Shown: positions 36,122 to 44,495 of the stretch, in pieces | Numbering within the stretch: position 1 is the first letter of the stretch | Layout: the number at the start of each line of letters is the position of its first letter | Origin: Bradyrhizobium oropedii | GTDB taxonomy: Bacteria; Pseudomonadota; Alphaproteobacteria; Rhizobiales; Xanthobacteraceae | Length of the DNA: 52,554 bases | Direction of reading: 5' to 3' | Assembly (NCBI RefSeq): GCF_020889685.1 | Contig: NZ_JACMYO010000043.1 | Span: forward strand, 1 to 52,554 | Position numbers and translations under genes: made by a program | Notes under the pieces: generated by a model | Told to the model about the DNA's origin: nothing | The model's input: the letters and a program-made list of their open reading frames with translations, nothing else | The model's database searches: none

Positions 36122-38530
36122 ATGTTTCGTTATCACCCGCTGGGGGCGGCAAGCGTGCTCGCGCTGAGCGCGGCGCTTTGCGCGTTGCCTTCCGGAGCGG
36201 AAGCCCAGACGTCGACCACAGTATTGCCCTCCGTCACAGTCGATGCGCCACATGCGGCGGCGCGCGCCAAACCGGCCGGATCGAAGCCGCGCGTTCGTAC
36301 CGCGTCGACCCAGCGGCCACCGAAGCTGCCGGCGGCACCGACCGTGGCCGCAGCCTCGGCAGGCGGCGCGAGGCCCGGGGAGACGCTTGCCGCGACCCGC
36401 GATGGTTTGAACCGGGCGCCCACGGGGCAGACCCAGACCACCATCGACCGCAGCCAGTTCGACAACCGACCGTCATTCTCGGTCGCCGACGTGCTGCGCG
36501 ACAGTCCGGGCATCTCGATCAAGCAGGGCAACGGGCCGCGCGACTTCGGCATCTCGATCCGCGGGTCTAATGCGCGCAACGGCTTCGGCATCCGCAACCT
36601 CGTCATCTTCGACGACGGCTTCCCGGTCACCCAGCCGGACGGCCTGTCACGCAGCGACCTGATCGATCCACATGCTTACGGCGCGATCGACGTGGTCCGC
36701 GGCCCGTCATCGGCGCTGTACGGCAATTACGCCACCGGCGGTGCGTTGAATTTCCGGACCCGGCCCGGCGGGACCATCGACGGTGTGGAATACGGCGTCG
36801 ACGGCGGCAGCTTCGGCTATCTCAACAACTATCTTGCCGCAGGCAAGAAGGTCGGCAATTTCGAGGGCTCGCTGTTCGCGAGTGATGCCCGCGGCGACGG
36901 ATTTATCGGCAACAGCTGGTTCAATACCCAGACCGTCAATTTCCTCGGCACCCTGCAAGTCACGCCGGACGATCGTTTCACGGTGAAGCTGATCAACAAC
37001 GACCTGACGGCACGCCTGCCGATCCGCTCGTCGCTCAATCAGTTCTATCAGAACCCGTTCCAGCAGGGCTGCGCGACGGGTGCGACCGCCGCGCCGGGGT
37101 GCGGAACCGTGACCTTGTTCAACAACGGTTTCAATTCCGCGGCGGGGACCGACAAGGAAACCGCGGTCCAGGCCGGCCTCGGGCGCAACGACCGGCGCAC
37201 CATCGTCGGCGGTCGCTGGGAGCACGATTTCGACAACCAGACCACCTGGCGCAACCAGTTCGTGTTCGACGACCGCAACATCAGCCAGCCGACGGGATCG
37301 ACGAGCGCGATCGGCGACTTCCCGTCCTACAACTACATGAGCGACGTCGTCAGGCGCGGCGATATCTTCGGGATGGATTCGACGGCCTATTTCGGCGGCT
37401 TCTACAACACGCTCACGGCTTCGAGCGATACCCGCAATGTGGTGCCGGGCGGCAATGCGACGCTTGGAAGCCTGTCCAGCAACCTGTTCAGCACGACGAC
37501 GAATTACGGCCTGCGTGCACGCGAGGAGTTGAAGCTCACGTCGGCGTTGACGGCCATCGCCGGCATCGGCTGGGAGACCACCAATCTCACGGGGCGAAAC
37601 ACCCTCTACGGCTACGCCGGTGCCGCCGGAGCTACGTCCACCGCAATCACGACGGCGGACCGGCAATTCCAGAATACGGCGCCTGAGCTCGCGTTGCTCT
37701 ACCGAGTGAACAGCGATTGGCAATTCCGCGGACGGGTGGCAACGGGCTATGGCACGCCGCAGGTCAGCAACCTGTTCGTCCTGCCAGATGGCAGCTCGGG
37801 CAATAACACCGGGCTGCGGACGCAGAAGAATCTCGGCTACGACGTCGGGGCCGACTGGACGCCGAACAATGCGCTCAAGGTGAGCGTCACCGGGTTCTAC
37901 GAATTCTTCAAGGACGAGCTTGTCTCGCAGGCGACCCAGAAATCGGGCATCTCCTACACGTTCAACGCGCCACGATCGGAGCATCGCGGCGTCGAACTCG
38001 CCGCCGACTGGAAGTTCCTGCCGGGCTGGCGGTTCTCGGCCGCCTATACCTATCTCGACGAGGTCTATACGGAATACGTCGAGAACATCAGCAACGGCGC
38101 GGTGTTCGGCTTCAATCGCGCCGGCAACAAGATCCCCGGCATTTCGCCGAACGAGCTGACGACGCGGTTGGGTTACGACCAGTTGTCGGGGCCGTTGCAG
38201 GGGCTCGGCGGATTTGTCGAAGTCCAGTGGAAAGACAGCTTCTACATGGACAATGCCAATCTCCTGAAGGCGCCCGGCTACGAGCTCGTCAACCTCAATT
38301 TGCATTACAAGACCGATCTCGTCTCCGATTCCTTCAAGTCGCTGAATCTGTATGTCGAGGTCCGGAACGTGTTCGACCGGACCTACGTGGCTTCGGCAAA
38401 CAACATCGCAAATTCGGTGACCGCGGCCGGCATTCAAAATCCCGCGAGCATACTGGCGAACTCGACCAACTCGATCTATGCCGGATCGCCGCGCGCCTTC
38501 GTGGCGGGCATGAAGATTGCGTTCAAATGA
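36122..38530 (+). CDS. pcuB: TonB-dependent outer-membrane receptor, likely copper-related
   Basis: This 802-residue protein has a signal peptide (cleavage after G-A-E-A, residue 28) and a Pro/Ala-rich linker. The plug domain runs from about residue 105 to 225 (S-V-A-D-V-L-R-D-S-P-G-I-S-I, I-S-I-R-G-S-N-A, D-V-V-R-G-P-S-S-A-L-Y-G-N). A 22-strand barrel follows and ends in aromatic F-K. It uses TonB energy to take a ligand across the outer membrane. The ligand is inferred to be a copper complex from the downstream PCuAC, YcnI and CopCD genes and from similarity in order to pcuB. The stop overlaps the next start (ATGA). Confidence 0.85.
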   Translation: MFRYHPLGAASVLALSAALCALPSGAEAQTSTTVLPSVTVDAPHAAARAKPAGSKPRVRTASTQRPPKLPAAPTVAAASAGGARPGETLAATRDGLNRAPTGQTQTTIDRSQFDNRPSFSVADVLRDSPGISIKQGNGPRDFGISIRGSNARNGFGIRNLVIFDDGFPVTQPDGLSRSDLIDPHAYGAIDVVRGPSSALYGNYATGGALNFRTRPGGTIDGVEYGVDGGSFGYLNNYLAAGKKVGNFEGSLFASDARGDGFIGNSWFNTQTVNFLGTLQVTPDDRFTVKLINNDLTARLPIRSSLNQFYQNPFQQGCATGATAAPGCGTVTLFNNGFNSAAGTDKETAVQAGLGRNDRRTIVGGRWEHDFDNQTTWRNQFVFDDRNISQPTGSTSAIGDFPSYNYMSDVVRRGDIFGMDSTAYFGGFYNTLTASSDTRNVVPGGNATLGSLSSNLFSTTTNYGLRAREELKLTSALTAIAGIGWETTNLTGRNTLYGYAGAAGATSTAITTADRQFQNTAPELALLYRVNSDWQFRGRVATGYGTPQVSNLFVLPDGSSGNNTGLRTQKNLGYDVGADWTPNNALKVSVTGFYEFFKDELVSQATQKSGISYTFNAPRSEHRGVELAADWKFLPGWRFSAAYTYLDEVYTEYVENISNGAVFGFNRAGNKIPGISPNELTTRLGYDQLSGPLQGLGGFVEVQWKDSFYMDNANLLKAPGYELVNLNLHYKTDLVSDSFKSLNLYVEVRNVFDRTYVASANNIANSVTAAGIQNPASILANSTNSIYAGSPRAFVAGMKIAFK

Positions 38531-39768
38531 GCAACGCATCGATGACATACCGAAAACCTGCGGCTCTGACGGTGCTGGCAACGGTCATGCTTGCGGCCGT
38601 GCCGAACCTCGCGGTCGCGCAGATGAGCCATCAGCACGCCTCCGAAGCGGCCTGCGAGGAGACCGTGCTGCGCTGCGCGACCAAGGTCACTCCCGCCTTT
38701 GGGCCGGATGGGACGTTGTGGCTGACGTGGATGGCCGGAGGCCAGATCTCCGTCGCGAGTTCGAAGGATCAGGGCAAGAGCTTTTCCGCGCCGGTCCAGG
38801 TCACCCGGGAGCGGCTCAACCTGGATTGGGGTCCGGACGCGCGGCCGAAACTTGCGATCGATGCCAAGGGCGATATCGCCATTGCCTTTTCGACCTTTCG
38901 CGATCAGGCCTTCAACGGCCAGGTTCTGACCACGCGGTCGACCGACGGCGGCCGCAGCTTTGATCCGCCGAAACCGATCACCGCAAACAATGAGAGCCAG
39001 CGCTTCGAGGCGATCGGCTTCGATCCCGCCGGCGCCGTGTTTACGGCGTGGCTCGACAAGCGCAACCGTGTCCCGGCGCAGCAGCGCGGCGAGAAATACG
39101 ACGGTGCCGGATTGTTCTTTGCTTCATCGAAAGACAGCGGCGCGACCTATTCCGATGCGAAGCTTGCGGCCGACAACACTTGCGAGTGCTGCCGTCTCGC
39201 GCTGGCGTTCGATGGCGCAGGCCATCCGGTGGTGGTGTTTCGCAACATCTTCGAGGGCGGTGTACGCGACCATGCGATCGTGACGTTCACCGATCCGGCC
39301 ACGCCTGGCGATTTGCATCGGGTGAGCCGCGACGACTGGCAGATCGCGGCATGTCCGCATCACGGTCCTAGCCTGACCATTTCGGCGCAAGGAACCTACC
39401 ACGTGACGTGGTACACCAACGGCAAGGCGCGCAAGGGCCTGTTCTATGCGCGGTCGCGCAACGGCGGTAAGACGTTCTCCGATCCGCTCGCGGTCGGTCA
39501 GCTAAATCGAAGCCCGTCACGGCCGCAGATCATCGCGGGGCCGCAGGGGCTCGTGATGGTCTGGAAAGAGTTCGACGGGCAGAAGACGTCGATCAATCTG
39601 ATGACTTCGCATGACGATGGAGCGACTTGGTCGAAGCCCACTGTTATCGCCGACACCGCCGACAGCTCCGACCATCCGCTGCTGGTCTCGGATCGCCGGC
39701 AGACCTACCTGTCCTGGATGACAAAGGCCGACGGTTACCATCTTCAAACGATCGAGGGCGAACCATGA
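38527..39768 (+). CDS. Exported Asp-box (BNR/sialidase-like) beta-propeller protein with Cys/His motifs
   Basis: This 413-residue protein has a signal peptide ending near residue 32 (N-L-A-V-A-Q). Five Asp boxes (S-x-D/N-x-G-x-x-F/W/Y) lie near residues 79, 138, 201, 310 and 361, the pattern of a sialidase-type propeller. No sialidase catalytic Arg triad is evident. The mature N-terminus has M-S-H-Q-H, then Cys43 and Cys50; further in come C-E-C-C (219-222) and C-P-H-H (276-279), unusual for a glycosidase and suggestive of metal or disulfide chemistry. It overlaps both neighbours by 4 nt (ATGA), so it is firmly part of the operon. The role is unknown; copper handling in the periplasm is inferred from context. 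Confidence 0.8.
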   Translation: MSNASMTYRKPAALTVLATVMLAAVPNLAVAQMSHQHASEAACEETVLRCATKVTPAFGPDGTLWLTWMAGGQISVASSKDQGKSFSAPVQVTRERLNLDWGPDARPKLAIDAKGDIAIAFSTFRDQAFNGQVLTTRSTDGGRSFDPPKPITANNESQRFEAIGFDPAGAVFTAWLDKRNRVPAQQRGEKYDGAGLFFASSKDSGATYSDAKLAADNTCECCRLALAFDGAGHPVVVFRNIFEGGVRDHAIVTFTDPATPGDLHRVSRDDWQIAACPHHGPSLTISAQGTYHVTWYTNGKARKGLFYARSRNGGKTFSDPLAVGQLNRSPSRPQIIAGPQGLVMVWKEFDGQKTSINLMTSHDDGATWSKPTVIADTADSSDHPLLVSDRRQTYLSWMTKADGYHLQTIEGEP

Positions 39769-40262
39769 AACGTCACTTGCTGGCCGCCCTCATGCTGCTG
39801 GCAACGCTGCCGTCCGCACTGGCGGCGGGAGAGGGTGCGCCAAGGCCGTTCGAACGCGGCAGCTGGCAGAAGCTGCTGCATGCGCACGCCGGTCATCCGA
39901 CCCTGGTGCATTTCTGGGGCGTCACCTGTGGCCCATGCAAGGTGGAGCTGCCGGAGCTCGGCCAGTTCATGAAGGTCCATCCGGGTATCGACGTCGTGAC
40001 GATCAGTGCGGATCTGGTTCCGAACCTGCCGGATGCGACGCGATCGATGCTGGATCGCGCCGGACTCGGATCGGCCGAGAACTGGATTTTCGACGACGGC
40101 TTTGCCGAGCGATTGAGATTCGAGATCGACCCGGCATGGCAAGGCGATATCCCGCGAACCATGCTGATTGCCCGTGACGGAACGATCACGACGATCGAAG
40201 GCTCGGCCGAAATCGCCGATTTGAACAAATGGTCTGACGCCCAGGCTGCAACAATCCGATAA
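39765..40262 (+). CDS. TlpA-like periplasmic thioredoxin
   Basis: This 165-residue protein has a signal peptide (L-L-A-A-L-M-L-L-A-T-L-P-S-A-L-A) and a thioredoxin fold. The active site is W-G-V-T-C-G-P-C (Cys55, Cys58) and the cis-Pro loop is I-P-R-T-M-L-I. Such proteins reduce cysteines of copper chaperones and cytochrome oxidase assembly factors. Here it sits between the Asp-box protein and the PCuAC chaperone gene, so reducing their cysteines or those of Sco/CoxB is a reasonable inference. Its start overlaps the previous stop. Confidence 0.85.
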   Translation: MKRHLLAALMLLATLPSALAAGEGAPRPFERGSWQKLLHAHAGHPTLVHFWGVTCGPCKVELPELGQFMKVHPGIDVVTISADLVPNLPDATRSMLDRAGLGSAENWIFDDGFAERLRFEIDPAWQGDIPRTMLIARDGTITTIEGSAEIADLNKWSDAQAATIR

Positions 40263-40296
40263 CACGACAACTTCAATCTGAAAGGACCCCGTCGCC

Positions 40297-40824
40297 ATGA
40301 ACACTTTGTCCCGCATCCTCGCTCTCACCACGCTGACTGCCGCACTGGCGTCGACCTCCGTACGCGCGGAGGACGTCAAGGCCGGCGACCTCGTGATCAC
40401 GCAGGCGTGGACGCGCGCGACGCCGAACGGTGCCAAGATCGGCGGCGGCTATCTGACCATCGAGAACAAGGGAACGACGGCGGACCGGCTGGTGTCGGGC
40501 TCCGCCGACGTCGCCGGCAAGGTGGAAGTCCACGAGATGTCGATGGACAACGGCGTCATGAAGATGCGCGCGCTCGACAAGGGATTGACCATCGAGCCGG
40601 GCAAGACCGTGAAGCTCGCGCCCGGCGGCTTCCACCTGATGATGTTCGACCTGAAGAACCCGCTGAAGCAGGGCGACAAGGTGCCGGTCACGCTCGAATT
40701 CGAGAAAGCCGGCAAGGTCGCGGTCTCGCTGGACGTGCAGGCGGTCGGCGCGCAGGCGCCGGGTGGTGGTGATCATTCCGGCCATGGCGACCATTCCGGT
40801 CACATGGACATGAAGAAGATGTGA
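40297..40824 (+). CDS. pcuC: PCuAC-type periplasmic copper chaperone
   Basis: This 175-residue protein has a signal peptide (cleavage near V-R-A). The PCuAC Cu(I) site is visible as V-H-E-M (His79) with Met90 and then G-G-F-H-L-M (His113, Met115), matching the H-x10-M-x21-H-x-M pattern to within one residue. The C-terminal tail G-D-H-S-G-H-G-D-H-S-G-H-M-D-M is His/Met-rich and may bind extra copper. Known role of the family: delivering Cu(I) to the CuA or CuB sites of cytochrome oxidases. The equivalent gene in B. japonicum is pcuC. Confidence 0.9.
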   Translation: MNTLSRILALTTLTAALASTSVRAEDVKAGDLVITQAWTRATPNGAKIGGGYLTIENKGTTADRLVSGSADVAGKVEVHEMSMDNGVMKMRALDKGLTIEPGKTVKLAPGGFHLMMFDLKNPLKQGDKVPVTLEFEKAGKVAVSLDVQAVGAQAPGGGDHSGHGDHSGHMDMKKM

Positions 40825-40831
40825 GGGCGCC

Positions 40832-41359
40832 ATGAGATCACAGACGCTCCTCATTGCCGCGGCGGCGCTGCTCGCAGCGCAGCCTGCGCTTGCGCATATC
40901 ACGCTTGAAGGAAAGCAGGCGCCGGTCGGCTCGTACTACAAGGCGGTGTTCGCCGTTCCGCATGGCTGCGCGGGGTCGGCGACGATCAAGATCCGCGTGC
41001 AGGTTCCGGAAGGCGTGATCGGGGTGAAGCCGATGCCGAAGCCTGGCTGGAGTCTCGATACCGTCACCGGAAAATACGCTGCCCAATATGATTATCACGG
41101 TGCCAAGCTCTCCGAGGGCGTCAAGGAAGTCGCCTGGAGTGGTGGCAAGCTCGCGGACCATAACTACGACGAGTTCGTGATGCAGACGTTTCTCACCGAC
41201 ACGTTGAAGCCTAACACCACGCTGTATTTCCCGGTCGTGCAGGAGTGCGAACAAGGCGTCAGCCGCTGGATCGATATTCCGGCCGAAGGGCAGGGCGGCG
41301 GGCACGACCATGGCAGCAAGACACCGGCGCCCGGCGTCAAGTTGCTGCCGAAACCGTAA
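40832..41359 (+). CDS. pcuD: DUF1775 (YcnI-like) copper-binding protein
   Basis: This 175-residue exported protein has a signal that should be cleaved right before His22 (A-L-A then H-I-T-L-E), placing a histidine at the mature N-terminus as in the YcnI Cu(II) site. Conserved P-x-G-C-x-G-S (C-A-G-S) and a Trp (P-K-P-G-W) are present. A short His-rich tail (G-G-G-H-D-H-G) follows. It begins 8 nt after pcuC. By position it matches pcuD, a predicted periplasmic protein; that name rests on gene order. Confidence 0.82.
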   Translation: MRSQTLLIAAAALLAAQPALAHITLEGKQAPVGSYYKAVFAVPHGCAGSATIKIRVQVPEGVIGVKPMPKPGWSLDTVTGKYAAQYDYHGAKLSEGVKEVAWSGGKLADHNYDEFVMQTFLTDTLKPNTTLYFPVVQECEQGVSRWIDIPAEGQGGGHDHGSKTPAPGVKLLPKP

Positions 41360-41362
41360 GCC

Positions 41363-42940
41363 GTGCGGCTGGTCGCAACGCTTGTGAGAGCAGGCCTAGC
41401 CGCACTGCTCGTGGCGCTGTGCGTTGCGACCGCCGCCCAAGCGCATGCCGTCCTGATCGGGGCCGAGCCGGCCGACGGCAGCGTGGTGGCGGAAGCGCCG
41501 AAGACGGTGGTGCTTCGCTTCAACGAAGCGGTGGCGCCGACGGCAGTCAGCCTGCGCGACGCTACAGGCAAACCGCGCGACGTCGCAATCCGCACCGTCG
41601 ACCAATCGGTGATGGTGACGCTGCCGGCGGACCTGCCGCAGGGTACGCAGGTGGTGAGCTATCGCGTGGTGTCGCAGGATGGCCATCCGGTCGCGGGCTC
41701 GCTGCTGTTCTCGATCGGCGTCGTCACCGGCTCGGCGGCGCCGTCAGGCGACGGCGTGCTCCATGCGTTGATCTGGCTGGCGCGGCTCGGGCTCTATCTC
41801 GGGCTGTTTGCCGGCGTCGGGGGGGTGTTCTTTGCCGCCTGGATCGGGCAGGGTCCGGCAGGCGAACGACTGATCATGTGGTCGCTCAGAATCGGCCTTG
41901 TCGGCGCCGTCGCCTCACTTGGCTTGCAGGGCGTCGATCTGCTGAACCTGCCGCTCTCGGGCATTCTGACATGGGCGGCATGGGCCAGCGCCGCCGGCAC
42001 CAGCCTGTTTCCCGCCCTGCTGCTCGCGATTGCCGCGATGTTGATCGCGGCAATTGCCTGGCGCAGCCCGTCGTTCGGCGCGGCCTTTATCCGCACTGCC
42101 GTCGCAATGATCTGTGTCGGACTGTCGTTTGCGGTCAGCGGCCATGCCGCCACTGCCTCGCCGCAATGGCTGACGCGGACCGCGCTGTTCATCCATGGCG
42201 TCGGTCTGGCGTTCTGGATGGGGGCACTTGGGCCGCTGGCCGTGCTCGCCTGGCAGCGCAAGGATTCACTGCTCCGCGTGCTCCGGCGCTTTTCGATGCT
42301 CGCGGTGCCGGTCGTCGCGTTGATAGCCTTGTCGGGCCTCGTGCTCGCGGTCATCCAGCTCGAAAGTCTTCGCGCGCTGATCGACACCGGATACGGCAAC
42401 GTCCTCGTCGCGAAACTCGGGCTGGTGGTGTTGCTGCTCGGGCTCGCTGCGCTGAACCGGTTGGTGTTCACACCGGCCATCGCGCGCGAATTCCAGCGGA
42501 CGCGGCCGCTGCAACGCTCGATCGCGCTCGAGTTTGTGCTGATGATCGGCATCCTTGGCCTGGTTGCGCTATGGCGCTTCACGCCGCCGCCGCGCGTGCT
42601 GGCGATGTCGGACGATGTTCCGCTCGCGGTTCACATTCACACCGATGCCGCGATGTTCCAGGTGCTGATTGCACCGGGCAAGGTCGGGCAGAACGACTTC
42701 GTCCTGCAATTGATGAACGGCGATGCCAGCCCGTTCGCGGCCAAGGAGGCGACGCTGACGCTGAGCCTGCCCGAGCGTGGCGTCGAACCGATGGAACGCG
42801 CCGCCGCGCTTGGTCCCGACGGCTATTGGCACGTGCGCAAGGTGCCGTTGACGGTCCCGGGCCGCTGGCACATGCAGATCGACGCTCTGGTGAGCGATTT
42901 CAAGAAAGTGACACTGGAAGACGATTTTGAGGTCAGGTAA
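41363..42940 (+). CDS. pcuE: CopC-CopD-YtkA fusion copper transport protein (YcnJ/PcuE-like)
   Basis: This 525-residue protein has three parts. A signal peptide is cleaved before His28 (A-Q-A then H-A-V-L), and a CopC domain ends with S-Q-D-G-H-P-V-A-G-S; the N-terminal His and this His form its Cu(II) site. A CopD membrane region of about eight TM spans residues ~130-410. A C-terminal periplasmic YtkA-like domain begins V-P-L-A-V-H-I-H-T-D. The start codon is GTG at 41363, 4 nt after pcuD. It is the likely inner-membrane copper import step, as YcnJ is in Bacillus. Confidence 0.9.
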   Translation: MRLVATLVRAGLAALLVALCVATAAQAHAVLIGAEPADGSVVAEAPKTVVLRFNEAVAPTAVSLRDATGKPRDVAIRTVDQSVMVTLPADLPQGTQVVSYRVVSQDGHPVAGSLLFSIGVVTGSAAPSGDGVLHALIWLARLGLYLGLFAGVGGVFFAAWIGQGPAGERLIMWSLRIGLVGAVASLGLQGVDLLNLPLSGILTWAAWASAAGTSLFPALLLAIAAMLIAAIAWRSPSFGAAFIRTAVAMICVGLSFAVSGHAATASPQWLTRTALFIHGVGLAFWMGALGPLAVLAWQRKDSLLRVLRRFSMLAVPVVALIALSGLVLAVIQLESLRALIDTGYGNVLVAKLGLVVLLLGLAALNRLVFTPAIAREFQRTRPLQRSIALEFVLMIGILGLVALWRFTPPPRVLAMSDDVPLAVHIHTDAAMFQVLIAPGKVGQNDFVLQLMNGDASPFAAKEATLTLSLPERGVEPMERAAALGPDGYWHVRKVPLTVPGRWHMQIDALVSDFKKVTLEDDFEVR

Positions 42941-43104
42941 AGCCACGGTCAGCGAGCTCAGTACTTCGGCGGGACGCAAATCGCTCGAATGGCCGAAAAT
43001 CGCCTGATTTGAAGGGTTTTTGTCATTTGGCGGCCTTGTGTTTTCGCACCCGATCCGGTTTCACTGCAGCTCTTCCCACGCTTTCCTGATTCCCGAGTAA
43101 CGCC

Positions 43105-44424
43105 ATGCGATTGTCGCGGTTTTTCCTGCCTATCCTGAAAGAAAACCCGAAAGAGGCGGAGATCGTCTCGCATCGGCTGATGCTGCGCGCGGGCATGATG
43201 CGGCAGGAGGCCGCCGGCATCTATGCCTGGCTGCCGCTCGGCTTCCGGGTGCTGAAGAAGATCGAGCAGATCGTTCGCGAGGAGCAGAACCGCGCCGGTG
43301 CGCTCGAGCTGTTGATGCCGACGCTGCAGCTCGCCGACCTCTGGCGCGAAAGCGGCCGCTACGACGCCTATGGCCCGGAGATGCTGCGCATCCTCGATCG
43401 TCACAAGCGTGAGCTGTTGTACGGGCCGACCAACGAGGAAATGATCACGGAGATCTTCCGCTCCTACGTCAAGTCCTACAAGAGCCTGCCGCTCAACCTC
43501 TACCACATCCAGTGGAAGTTCCGCGACGAGCAGCGTCCGCGCTTCGGCGTGATGCGCGGCCGCGAATTCCTGATGAAGGACGCCTATTCGTTCGATCTCG
43601 ACGAGGCCGGCGCGCGGCGCTCCTACAACAAGATGTTCGTTGCGTATTTGCGCACCTTTGCGCGGATGGGCCTGAAGGCGATCCCGATGCGTGCCGAGAC
43701 CGGTCCGATCGGCGGCGACCTCAGCCACGAGTTCATCGTGCTCGCGGAGACCGGCGAGTCCGGCGTCTTCATCAACCGCGACGTGCTGGACCTGCCGGTG
43801 CCGGGCGAGGACGTCGACTATGACGGCGACCTCACGCCGATCATCAAGCAGTGGACCTCGGTCTATGCTGCGACCGAGGACGTCCACGAGGCCGCGCGCT
43901 TCGAACAGGAAGTGCCGGAGGCAAAGCGGCTCAACACCCGCGGTATCGAGGTCGGCCAGATCTTCTATTTCGGCACCAAATATTCCGACACCATGAAGGC
44001 GATGGTGGCGGGGCCCGATGGCGTCGACGTGCCGATCCATGGCGGCTCCTACGGTGTCGGCGTGTCGCGTCTGGTCGGCGCGATCATCGAGGCATGTCAC
44101 GATGACGCCGGCATCAAATGGCCCGAGGCGGTCGCGCCGTTCCGCGTCGCGATCCTCAACCTCAAGCAGGGTGACGCCGCGGTCGATGGCGCCTGCGAGC
44201 AGCTCTATCGCGACCTCTCGGCGAAGGGCGTCGACGTGCTCTACGACGACACCGACCAGCGTGCCGGGGCCAAGTTCGCCGCGGCCGATCTGATCGGTAT
44301 TCCCTGGCAGATTCTCGTCGGACCGAAGGGGCTTGCCGACGGCAAGGTCGAGGTGAAGCGCCGCAGCGACGGTTCGCGCGACAATATGAGCCCCGCCGAC
44401 GTGGTCGCGAAGCTCGTGGGTTAA
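43105..44424 (+). CDS. proS: Prolyl-tRNA synthetase (short, INS-less type)
   Basis: This 439-residue class II synthetase charges tRNA-Pro. Motif 2 is [17 protein letters not shown], and motif 3 includes [11 protein letters not shown]. The HGTP_anticodon domain covers the last ~100 residues. The ~180-residue editing (INS) domain found between motifs 2 and 3 in E. coli ProRS is absent, as is usual in alphaproteobacteria, so Ala-tRNA-Pro must be cleared by a separate factor. 164 bp separate it from the copper operon. Confidence 0.97.
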   Translation: MRLSRFFLPILKENPKEAEIVSHRLMLRAGMMRQEAAGIYAWLPLGFRVLKKIEQIVREEQNRAGALELLMPTLQLADLWRESGRYDAYGPEMLRILDRHKRELLYGPTNEEMITEIFRSYVKSYKSLPLNLYHIQWKFRDEQRPRFGVMRGREFLMKDAYSFDLDEAGARRSYNKMFVAYLRTFARMGLKAIPMRAETGPIGGDLSHEFIVLAETGESGVFINRDVLDLPVPGEDVDYDGDLTPIIKQWTSVYAATEDVHEAARFEQEVPEAKRLNTRGIEVGQIFYFGTKYSDTMKAMVAGPDGVDVPIHGGSYGVGVSRLVGAIIEACHDDAGIKWPEAVAPFRVAILNLKQGDAAVDGACEQLYRDLSAKGVDVLYDDTDQRAGAKFAAADLIGIPWQILVGPKGLADGKVEVKRRSDGSRDNMSPADVVAKLVG

Positions 44425-44495
44425 AGTTTATTCACGCCGCGCTGTCGGCGGGGTAATCCGGCCACATTTGGCCCGAATCATGGGATTATCGAGAG

